DNA of 7,911 bases from Enterobacteriaceae bacterium UBA3516 (GTDB lineage: Bacteria > Pseudomonadota > Gammaproteobacteria > Enterobacterales > Enterobacteriaceae): assembly GCA_002377245.1 (NCBI GenBank), contig DFPL01000204.1, forward strand, positions 1 to 7,911, in the 5' to 3' direction. The notes below the pieces were generated by a model. The model did no database searches, had not been told where the DNA came from, and saw nothing but the letters and a program-made list of their open reading frames with translations. Shown here in pieces: positions 1-5,429 of the stretch (position 1 is the stretch's first letter; every line of letters starts with the position of its first letter). The translations under genes were made by a program, and so were the position numbers.

Positions 1-827
1 ATGTACATCATCATGTTGCCGCCCATATCATTGGTGAAGAAATGGGTGCCCAGATAACGATCCAGGGTCAGCAGCGCGACGGTGACGGTCAGAATTGGGA
101 ATGATGCGATAATCAGGATGTTGGCGCACAGAGATGCCCAGGTAAATACCGGCATCTTGAACATCGTCATGCCAGGGGCACGCATCTTGATAATGGTCAC
201 AAAGAAGTTAATACCGGTCAGGGTGGTCCCGACACCGGAGAGCTGAACAGCCCAAATCCAGTAATCGACCCCTACGCCAGGACTGTACTCGATTCCCGAT
301 AGCGGCGGGTAAGCCAGCCAACCTGTCTGCGCGAACTCACCGACGCCCAGAGAAAGGTTAACCAGAATTACACCAACAACCGTGAACCAGAAGCTCAGGT
401 TGTTCAGGAACGGGTAAGCAACGTCACGTGCACCGATTTGCAGCGGTACGACAACGTTCATCAGACCAATGACCAGCGGCATCGCTACGAAGAAGATCAT
501 GATAACGCCGTGGGCGGTAAAGATCTGATCGTAGTGGTGCGGTGGCAGGAAGCCGGCTTCACCCGCAGAGGCAAGAGCCTGCTGGCTACGCATCATGATC
601 GCATCCGCAAAGCCACGAATTAACATGACGATACCGACGATGCAGTACATGATACCGAGTTTTTTATGGTCAACCGAAGTCAGCCATTCTTTCCACAGGT
701 AGCTCCACTTACCGAAGTAAGTGATCAGGCCAACTAAGGCCGCACCACCAATGATAATTGCAGCGAGCGTTACCACGATAATAGGTTCGTGGTACGGCAC
801 CGCATCCAGTGTCAATTTTCCGAACAT
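1..827 (-). CDS. cyoB: Cytochrome bo3 ubiquinol oxidase subunit I (N-terminal 275 codons, cut by window edge)
   Basis: CyoB is the catalytic, proton-pumping haem-copper subunit of the inner-membrane cytochrome bo3 oxidase, which oxidises ubiquinol and reduces oxygen to water. The frame begins MFGKLTLDAV and runs off the left edge after Tyr275; the full protein is about 663 residues in E. coli. Visible functional residues, in E. coli numbering, are the quinone-site residues Arg71, Asp75, His98 and Gln101, the low-spin haem ligand His106, and the D-channel residues Asn124, Asp135 and Asn142. The binuclear-centre ligands and Glu286 lie beyond the window. The start follows a good Shine-Dalgarno sequence (GAGGAAG just before the ATG) and lies 16 bases after the cyoA stop, so the two genes are co-transcribed and probably translationally coupled. 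Nothing looks damaged in the visible part. Confidence 0.98.
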   Translation of the reverse strand, partial: MFGKLTLDAVPYHEPIIVVTLAAIIIGGAALVGLITYFGKWSYLWKEWLTSVDHKKLGIMYCIVGIVMLIRGFADAIMMRSQQALASAGEAGFLPPHHYDQIFTAHGVIMIFFVAMPLVIGLMNVVVPLQIGARDVAYPFLNNLSFWFTVVGVILVNLSLGVGEFAQTGWLAYPPLSGIEYSPGVGVDYWIWAVQLSGVGTTLTGINFFVTIIKMRAPGMTMFKMPVFTWASLCANILIIASFPILTVTVALLTLDRYLGTHFFTNDMGGNMMMY

Positions 828-843
828 TTTCTTCCTCGGCCCC

Positions 844-1791
844 TTAGTGAGAGGTTTCCGCGTGATTCATGTCCATGCCTTCCATCCCTTCATGCGAGCT
901 ATGCTCACCTTCTGGTTGGGTCACGTTCATGCTCTTGCCGTGGTCCATAAATTTGTTGATCACATCTTTGAACAAATCAGGTTTCACGTCGGAGAAGTAC
1001 TCCACCTTGTTATATTCGCTAGGTGTTGCCACTTTTTCGAATGCAGCCATGTCAGACATGGTTGTCGTTGACTGTTTTGCTTTAGCAACCCACTGGTCGA
1101 AAGCGGCACGGTCAGGTGTGGCAATGGCTTTGAACTTCATACCTGAGAAGCCCGGGCCACTGTAGCTGGCGGAGATACCATCATAGGTGCCTGCTTCGTT
1201 TGCGATCAGGTGCAGGTTAGTCTGCATACCGGCCATCGCATAGATTTGGCTACCCAGACGCGGGATAAAGAAGGAGTTCATCACGGAGTTTGAGGTCACT
1301 TTGAACTCTACCGGTGTGTTCGCCGGGAAGGCGATTTCATTGACGGTAGCAATGCCCTGCTCCGGATAGATGAAGAACCATTTCCAGTCCATGGAGACGA
1401 CTTCGATCGTAATCGGTTTCTCATCGTGAACCAGCGGTTTGCTAGGCTCAAGCGCATGAGTGGTCTTCCAGGTCAGCACGGCAAGGAACACGATGATCAG
1501 AATCGGCACGGTCCAGACGACAGCTTCAACTTTGTTGGAGTGTGACCAGTTAGGGCTATACTTCGCATCTTTATTGCTTGCACGATACTTCCAGGCAAAA
1601 CCAACTGCCATCAAGATGGCGGGAATCACGACAATCAACATCAGGCCAAATGCCGTCAGTATCAGCGAACGTTGCTCCAGTCCAATCTGTCCTTTTGGGT
1701 CGAGGAGCGCAGAATCACAACCACTGAGTAAAACAGTACCTGCGATTAATGACATCCATCCCAAACTTTTATTGTATTTCCTGAGTCTCAT
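844..1791 (-). CDS. cyoA: Cytochrome bo3 ubiquinol oxidase subunit II, lipoprotein
   Basis: CyoA is subunit II of the bo3 quinol oxidase. It is 315 residues, the same as E. coli. The N-terminus is a lipoprotein signal peptide with lipobox LSGC and the lipidated Cys at residue 25. Two membrane helices follow at about 43-66 and 89-107, then a periplasmic cupredoxin-fold domain at about 125-230 (including WKWFFIYP at 136-143) and a C-terminal domain ending in a His/Met-rich tail. As expected for a quinol oxidase, the Cys ligands of the CuA centre of cytochrome c oxidases are absent. Residue 26 is Asp, the +2 residue classically linked to inner-membrane retention; I recall Asn there in E. coli. 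The ATG is preceded by GAGG at 1799-1802 with seven bases of spacing. It is the first gene of the minus-strand cyoABCDE operon. Confidence 0.98.
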   Translation of the reverse strand: MRLRKYNKSLGWMSLIAGTVLLSGCDSALLDPKGQIGLEQRSLILTAFGLMLIVVIPAILMAVGFAWKYRASNKDAKYSPNWSHSNKVEAVVWTVPILIIVFLAVLTWKTTHALEPSKPLVHDEKPITIEVVSMDWKWFFIYPEQGIATVNEIAFPANTPVEFKVTSNSVMNSFFIPRLGSQIYAMAGMQTNLHLIANEAGTYDGISASYSGPGFSGMKFKAIATPDRAAFDQWVAKAKQSTTTMSDMAAFEKVATPSEYNKVEYFSDVKPDLFKDVINKFMDHGKSMNVTQPEGEHSSHEGMEGMDMNHAETSH

Positions 1792-1841
1792 TTAACGACC
1801 TCAATTCCACGGGGGTCTGGTGGCGTTTAAAGTGTGCGGGC

Positions 1842-1870
1842 ATTTTACGGGAAGGTTACATTACTGTAAA
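1842..1870 (-). promoter_or_regulatory. Sigma-70 promoter of the cyo operon
   Basis: On the minus strand, TTTACA (1865-1870) and TAAAAT (1842-1847) are separated by exactly 17 bases. Each hexamer matches the sigma-70 consensus at five of six positions. The predicted transcript start is near 1835, giving a leader of about 44 bases before the cyoA ATG. This is the best promoter match in the gap. The start site is inferred, not measured. Confidence 0.75.
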
Positions 1871-2016
1871 CATGAATGGCGTAGTGTCAGTAAGGTGTTA
1901 CTGAGTTCTGCCGATTGTGTCACGCGGAATGCAACAATCTGTAAAATCGGGCGTTCGCACAACCTCTCATCAAGGTTATAACGAAACCACTACCTTACAA
2001 TAATGGGTGTGGGTTA

Positions 2017-2031
2017 ATTGGTATAACCAAT
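2017..2031. promoter_or_regulatory. PdhR box upstream of cyoA
   Basis: ATTGGT-ATA-ACCAAT is a perfect 6-bp inverted repeat with a 3-base centre. It matches the published PdhR box ATTGGTNNNACCAAT at every specified position. PdhR is the pyruvate-responsive GntR-family regulator, reported in E. coli to control cyoABCDE and ndh as well as the pyruvate dehydrogenase operon. The box is centred about 190 bases upstream of the predicted cyo start, which is rather far for simple repression. Regulation through it is inferred. Confidence 0.7.
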
Positions 2032-2040
2032 CAAAATAAT

Positions 2041-2055
2041 ACACATTTGGTTAAC
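2041..2055 (-). promoter_or_regulatory. Candidate ArcA-P binding site
   Basis: The minus strand reads GTTAACCAAATGTGT, matching 11 of 15 positions of the ArcA consensus GTTAATTAAATGTTA. ArcA represses cyo at low oxygen in E. coli, so a site here is expected. It lies nine bases from the PdhR box. The consensus is AT-rich and degenerate, so chance matches are possible in this AT-rich DNA. Confidence 0.45.
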
Positions 2056-2059
2056 AACA

Positions 2060-2334
2060 ATTCAGCATTTATTGAACATTACTGGAAAGCGTAATTTAAT
2101 AACGGTGCTGAATCGTTATAGAGTAGCCCTTAATTTATACCGCACAAATTAATTAAAGAAAAAATATTACGACACACATTAATAATCGCAAATGTTGTTT
2201 ATAAAATGCGATTAAATATTGAACGATATGATACCGAGAAGTAATTATTTAGTTGCGTTTATTTCTTAAGCGACTGATTTTGAAAAAATGAATGTCGTGA
2301 AATATTCTGTGGGAGAACCTCCGTCCTGCCGCGT
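2060..2334. other. AT-rich non-coding part of the cyoA-ampG gap
   Basis: This is the ampG-proximal part of the 578-base gap between cyoA and ampG. It is clearly richer in A and T than the flanking genes. Reading frames inside it are only a dozen or so codons long and lack convincing ribosome binding sites, so I see no gene. It contains the inverted repeat at 2183-2214. The whole gap is longer than the roughly 460 bases I remember for E. coli, so this part may be lineage-specific. Confidence 0.6.
2183..2214. repeat. 8-bp inverted repeat in the cyoA-ampG gap
   Basis: TAATCGCA (2183-2190) and TGCGATTA (2207-2214) are perfect reverse complements separated by 16 AT-rich bases. The arms are too far apart for a compact terminator loop and no T-run follows directly. 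A protein-binding operator or a chance repeat is more likely. No function is assigned. Confidence 0.45.
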
Positions 2335-2376
2335 TGGTTGAGGCAGACGGGAGGCCGAGCCCCCCACCGTCAACCA
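2335..2376 (-). terminator. GC-rich stem-loop overlapping the ampG stop codon
   Basis: Outer arms TGGTTGA (2335-2341) and TCAACCA (2370-2376) are perfect reverse complements. Inside them, GACGG (2346-2350) pairs with CCGTC (2367-2371) and GAGGC (2351-2355) can pair with GCC plus neighbouring Cs, around a CGA loop. The outer and inner stems share bases at 2370-2371, so they are alternatives at their junction. The ampG TGA falls inside the arm. The position suggests 3'-end formation or protection for ampG, but no U-run follows on the minus strand, so it is not a canonical intrinsic terminator. Confidence 0.4.
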
Positions 2377-3845
2377 GGCTGCGTTTTGCGCAAGGCAAGC
2401 AGATCCAGCAAGCCGCCGAAGACAATTCCCCCGAATGCCAGAAGAACGCCCGATTCAAGCAGCACATTGCCGAACGTGATGGCGGCCAGCCCAGCGGCAT
2501 TAACGATCACAATCACCAGCCACGCCGCCAGCAAGACACATCCTGCACTCAACACGCGCAGCGCCAGCCGGTAGCTTTGAGCAAACTCCGTTCTTGGCAT
2601 AAATCGTTCGCTCGATTGGGTAAATTCCAGCGTTTTTTTACACAACAACAGGAGAATCAGGCCCGGCACGGCGGCGGCGATAGAGAAAAGATAGAACGTA
2701 GACCAGCCATGCGCTTCAACAAACCAGCCTGCCAGCGGGCCGACATAGACGCGCCCCACCGCAGAGAGCGCGGAGAGAAGGGCGAACTGGGTGGCGGAGA
2801 AGGATTTATTGCAGAGCGTCATGAGTAAGGCGACAAAAGCCGATGTTCCCATTCCACCGCAAAGATTCTCAAAGAACACGGCTGACGCCATGCTCAGCAT
2901 ATTTTTGTCGGTCACCGCCAGCAGCCAGTAGCCGGCATTAGACGCTCCCTGCAAAACGCCAAAAATCAGCAAGGCGCGGAACAGTGACAGACGCTGCATT
3001 AATACCCCGCCCCAGAGTGCGCCAATGATGGTGGCAATCAGCCCGAGCGTTTTGTTAACCACACCCACTTCGCCAGCGTCGAACCCAACGCCACGAATCA
3101 AAAATGTGGTGGTTAGGCTCATCGCAAACGCGTCCCCCAGTTTGTAGAGAACGATCAGCAGCAGAATGAGCCAGGCATTATTACGCCCAAAAAAGTCGCG
3201 CAACGGCGCGGCGACAGCCTGCTCAAGACTTCGGGGAGCAGGGATGGCGTCATCCGGTTCGGGAGCGAACCAGGTGGCAACAATACAGGGGATCAATAAC
3301 GCGGCCATCAGCCAGTACATGCCCTGCCAGCCCAGCCAGCGATCGGCGAGCCACAGTGCCAGCCCCCCGGAAACCAGCATCCCTAAGCGGTAGCCGAGAA
3401 CGCTGATTGCGGCGCCGGTACCTCGCTCTTCTGCCGCCAGCACGTCCGTTTTCCAGGCATCAAACACAATGTCCTGCGAGGCAGAACAAAAGGCGATGAC
3501 GACCGCCAGTGCAGCCATCCAGCGTAACTGGCTTAGCGGTTCCAGGAATCCCATTGCCGCAATGGCAATAAGCAGACAGAGCTGAGTGAGAAGGAGCCAA
3601 CCACGTCGACGCCCCAGAAACGGCGGCGTGTAACGGTCCATAACGGGCGACCACAGAAACTTAAAGACATAGGCCTGGCCCACCAGGGAAAAGAAACCGA
3701 TGGTTTTAAGGTCGACGTTAGCCACCGTCATCCACGCCTGTAGCGTGCCAGACGTCAGTGCCAGAGGAAGGCCGGAAGCAAAGCCGAGAATCAGCAAAAT
3801 CGCTGACTTAGGCTGCTGAAAAATGCGTAAGTATTGATTAGGCAT
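2370..3845 (-). CDS. ampG: Muropeptide (anhydromuropeptide) permease, MFS family
   Basis: AmpG is an inner-membrane transporter that imports GlcNAc-anhydroMurNAc peptides from the periplasm for peptidoglycan recycling. In species with an inducible ampC beta-lactamase, it supplies the inducing signal. The protein is 491 residues, as in E. coli, and strongly hydrophobic with many membrane helices. Recognisable parts include GFASGLPLALTSGTLQAW near 21-38, GRRRGW at 78-83 (the basic loop typical of MFS carriers), SASQDIVFDAWKTDVL at 121-136 and GYRLGML from 151. Gly151 and Gly268, whose replacement by Asp I recall as inactivating in E. coli, are both kept. The last 90 or so residues differ much more from my memory of E. 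coli than the rest does. The Shine-Dalgarno is weak (bases before ATG are TCTTAAACC). It probably shares a transcript with yajG, 41 bases upstream. Confidence 0.97.
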   Translation of the reverse strand: MPNQYLRIFQQPKSAILLILGFASGLPLALTSGTLQAWMTVANVDLKTIGFFSLVGQAYVFKFLWSPVMDRYTPPFLGRRRGWLLLTQLCLLIAIAAMGFLEPLSQLRWMAALAVVIAFCSASQDIVFDAWKTDVLAAEERGTGAAISVLGYRLGMLVSGGLALWLADRWLGWQGMYWLMAALLIPCIVATWFAPEPDDAIPAPRSLEQAVAAPLRDFFGRNNAWLILLLIVLYKLGDAFAMSLTTTFLIRGVGFDAGEVGVVNKTLGLIATIIGALWGGVLMQRLSLFRALLIFGVLQGASNAGYWLLAVTDKNMLSMASAVFFENLCGGMGTSAFVALLMTLCNKSFSATQFALLSALSAVGRVYVGPLAGWFVEAHGWSTFYLFSIAAAVPGLILLLLCKKTLEFTQSSERFMPRTEFAQSYRLALRVLSAGCVLLAAWLVIVIVNAAGLAAITFGNVLLESGVLLAFGGIVFGGLLDLLALRKTQPG

Positions 3846-3854
3846 GGTTTAAGA

Positions 3855-3876
3855 CTGGCCCGGCGTACCGGGCCAG
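3855..3876 (-). other. Perfect 9-bp hairpin between yajG and ampG
   Basis: CTGGCCCGG and CCGGGCCAG flank a four-base loop, giving a perfect nine-pair, GC-rich stem. On the minus-strand mRNA the stem ends nine bases before the ampG ATG and begins ten bases after the yajG stop. The following bases, TCTTAAACC, are not a good U-run. It could be a leaky terminator, a barrier protecting the yajG mRNA 3' end, or a structure that limits ampG translation. Which of these is unresolved from sequence. Confidence 0.75.
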
Positions 3877-3886
3877 AGAGCAGAGA

Positions 3887-4465
3887 TTAATGCGCGTTCT
3901 GCTTGATGAACTGATGAATAGCGGTGTCCTGAGACATATCGGCAATGGTATCGGTCAGCACGTTGTTAACCGCATTGGCGATTTTGTCATTGGAGGCCTG
4001 AAGGGCGCCTTCAACGTTGTAGCTGGCACGATAATTTTTGGTCATCTTGTTACCGTTAGCAGCGGTTGCAATGATGGCGATATCGGCTTTGGTCGAAATT
4101 TTGTAACGCAGGTTGCCTTCAGAAACATCAGCAAAAAGCTGGTTAACAATGATTTGCAGGTTTGCCGCACCGTTCGGTCCAATCATGTAACCGCGCGCAG
4201 CCATCTGTTTCTCCAGCACTTCCTGCAGCAGGAAACGCAGGTCACGGGATGCGGTAAGGGTAACCAGTTGGTTATCACGGTTTACCTTCGCCAGAGCCTG
4301 GTCCTGACGCTGGTCTGCACCGTTAATGCTCACGGTAACGCCCATCAGGCTTGGATCCTGCTGTGGCAGGGTGATTTTAGGCGCTACATCCAGTGTGGTA
4401 GGCGGTGTTGCACATCCGGCCAGCATAAACATAGCGACCAGCGGAAGAAGAAGTTTTTTTAACAT
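3887..4465 (-). CDS. yajG: YajG family outer-membrane-type lipoprotein
   Basis: This is a 192-residue putative lipoprotein of unknown function, conserved in enterobacteria upstream of ampG. The signal peptide MLKKLLLPLVAMFMLAGC ends in lipobox LAGC with the lipidated Cys at residue 18. Ala follows at +2, which predicts Lol-dependent sorting to the outer membrane. The mature part is soluble, with the conserved stretches ITLPQQDPSLMGVTVSINGADQ and TASRDLRFLLQEVLEKQM. The frame is open for 40 codons further upstream, but the start at 4465 gives the family length and a clean signal peptide, so I chose it. The ribosome binding site (GAGAG) is only moderate. It is divergent from bolA and probably the first gene of a yajG-ampG unit. 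Confidence 0.95.
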   Translation of the reverse strand: MLKKLLLPLVAMFMLAGCATPPTTLDVAPKITLPQQDPSLMGVTVSINGADQRQDQALAKVNRDNQLVTLTASRDLRFLLQEVLEKQMAARGYMIGPNGAANLQIIVNQLFADVSEGNLRYKISTKADIAIIATAANGNKMTKNYRASYNVEGALQASNDKIANAVNNVLTDTIADMSQDTAIHQFIKQNAH

Positions 4466-4485
4466 GTTCAGACTCTCTGCAGACT

Positions 4486-4497
4486 GTATACGTATAC
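4486..4497. promoter_or_regulatory. Palindrome GTATACGTATAC at the probable yajG promoter
   Basis: This perfect 12-bp palindrome starts 20 bases upstream of the yajG ATG. On the minus strand it contains two tandem -10-like hexamers, TATACG (4491-4496) and TATACA (4485-4490). No good -35 is visible; TTATGA (4515-4520) with an 18-base spacer to the first is the nearest. It may be the yajG -10 region, or an operator overlapping it. Confidence 0.35.
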
Positions 4498-4682
4498 GGG
4501 AAAAATTTGCGCCATCATAACATCGCCATCCGCAAGGGGAAGGGTTCAACGCATGTAAATTCATCGCCTTGTGCGTAAATTGCACAGTGGCATAGTTTTA
4601 CCTCGTTATTGGCGATACTCAATGCGACCTTTAAATCAGAGTTCATACCTTTGGCTGAGAAATGACGACGAAGGCTAAATTT

Positions 4683-4730
4683 TTGTTGTTTTCTTGTTAT
4701 GGGCAGGATAAAAGCGGCTAACATTTAAAG
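4683..4730 (+). promoter_or_regulatory. Candidate bolA promoter region (gearbox/sigma-S type)
   Basis: In E. coli the main bolA promoter is a growth-rate-dependent 'gearbox' read by sigma-S and lying about 50 bases upstream of the gene. Here CGGCTAACA (4715-4723) resembles the gearbox -10 CGGCAAGTA, and GCTAACATTTAA partly resembles a sigma-S extended -10. TTGTTT (4686-4691) with a 17-base spacer to TAAAAG (4709-4714) is an alternative sigma-70-like pair. The exact start cannot be fixed from sequence. Confidence 0.35.
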
Positions 4731-4754
4731 GGATGGGTAGCATCTCAGCGTTGC

Positions 4755-4760
4755 GGAGGA
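4755..4760 (+). promoter_or_regulatory. bolA ribosome binding site (decides the start)
   Basis: GGAGGA lies eight bases before the ATG at 4769, an ideal spacing. An in-frame ATG at 4733 lies upstream of this site and would add 12 residues not found in BolA, so it is rejected. The adjacent ATG at 4772 is the other possible start. Confidence 0.85.
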
Positions 4761-4768
4761 GTCATTTC

Positions 4769-5086
4769 ATGATGATACGTGAACAGATAGAAGAAAAGTT
4801 AAGGGCAGCGTTTGAACCCGTGTTCCTCGAAGTTGTTGATGAAAGCTATCGTCACAATGTACCGGCCGGTTCTGAAAGCCATTTTAAAGTGGTGTTGGTA
4901 AGCGATCGCTTTAGCGGCGAGCGTTTTCTGAATCGCCATCGCATGATTTACGGTACGTTGACGGCAGAGTTATCCAGCACCGTCCATGCTCTGGCACTGC
5001 ACACCTATACCATTAAGGAGTGGGCGGGTCTGCAGGACACCATTTTCGCCTCGCCACCTTGCCGTGGAGCAGGCACCATCGCGTAA
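4769..5086 (+). CDS. bolA: BolA, stationary-phase morphogene and transcriptional regulator
   Basis: BolA is a small cytoplasmic protein that affects cell shape, biofilm formation and stress survival in stationary phase. Members of the family pair with monothiol glutaredoxins (Grx4 in E. coli) and can share an iron-sulfur cluster. From the chosen start it is 105 residues, matching E. coli. It begins MMIREQIEEKLRAAF, then has the class II KH-like fold: ESHFKVVLVSDRF at 36-48, FLNRHRMIY at 53-61 and HALALHTYTIKEW at 73-85. Candidate metal or partner ligands visible in the sequence are His29, His57, His73, His78 and Cys98. The gene is transcribed divergently from yajG and ends in its own terminator 54 bases downstream, so it is probably monocistronic. 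Confidence 0.97.
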   Translation: MMIREQIEEKLRAAFEPVFLEVVDESYRHNVPAGSESHFKVVLVSDRFSGERFLNRHRMIYGTLTAELSSTVHALALHTYTIKEWAGLQDTIFASPPCRGAGTIA

Positions 5087-5139
5087 AACGCATTTGCAAC
5101 TGCGTGAACTTTTCCAGTATGTTGCGTACAGATTATGTG

Positions 5140-5166
5140 AAAACGGCCTGCGGGCCGTTTTGTTTT
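5140..5166 (+). terminator. Rho-independent terminator of bolA
   Basis: AAAACGGCC (5140-5148) pairs perfectly with GGCCGTTTT (5153-5161) around the loop TGCG. The right arm runs straight into TGTTTT, a U-rich tail. The A-run on the left arm means it could also act on minus-strand transcripts, although no minus-strand gene is close by on that side. Confidence 0.9.
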
Positions 5167-5239
5167 GTCTGAGATTTGAGCGAGATGCGCAGTTTTTAGG
5201 TCAAAATTACCTCGGAATTGTGAAAAATGGCGCAACAAT

Positions 5240-5288
5240 GCGGCATTACCGTTCTCGACTCACTAAAGTGATGCCGCTATAATGCCGC
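5240..5288. repeat. Three copies of a 7-bp element around the tig promoter
   Basis: GCGGCAT at 5240-5246 is the reverse complement of ATGCCGC at 5271-5277, and ATGCCGC occurs again at 5282-5288. The two direct copies start 11 bases apart, about one helical turn, and bracket the TATAAT box. The inverted copy lies upstream of the -35. The arrangement could be an operator or could form a stem that includes the -35 region. Confidence 0.55.
5255..5283 (+). promoter_or_regulatory. Sigma-70 promoter of tig
   Basis: A perfect TATAAT (5278-5283) lies exactly 17 bases after TCGACT (5255-5260), which matches the -35 consensus at four of six positions. The predicted start is near 5290. A strong promoter fits the high abundance of trigger factor and the strongly biased codon use of tig. 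Confidence 0.75.
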
Positions 5289-5429
5289 GTCTTATATATG
5301 AACGTCTTCGGGATGATTCTGGCGACAGGGAATGTTTATCTAATTAAAGAAAGCACCCCGGTTTTGTGAAGCCAACGACAGCTTCCAGTGAAGAGTTGAC
5401 CGAGCACCGTGATTTTTTGAGGTAACAAG

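Larger units (their letters stand above)
5167..5429 (+). other. tig upstream region and mRNA leader
   Basis: This is the rest of the 343-base gap between bolA and tig, after the bolA terminator. It contains the tig promoter at 5255-5283 and a predicted leader of about 140 bases. The leader has only a small inverted repeat, GAAGC...GCTTC near 5369-5386, and no clear riboswitch or long structure. A Shine-Dalgarno GAGG (5419-5422) is seven bases before the tig ATG. I see no gene in it. Confidence 0.6.

Noticed and set aside
869..1165. Plus-strand frames opposite cyoA, and similar ones opposite cyoB and ampG.
   Set aside because: They are shadows of the coding strand with no family resemblance or initiation signals.
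2288..2341. A 17-codon plus-strand frame (MNVVKYSVG...) ending just before the GC-rich hairpin, like a leader peptide.
   Set aside because: There is no Shine-Dalgarno, no promoter and no downstream plus-strand gene for it to control.
4466..4585. Forty extra in-frame codons upstream of yajG.
   Set aside because: They would bury the lipoprotein signal peptide, exceed the family length of 192 residues, and run through the promoter region.
4515..4724. A 69-codon minus-strand frame in the yajG-bolA gap.
   Set aside because: It has no ribosome binding site or recognisable family, and it overlaps the bolA promoter region; likely chance.
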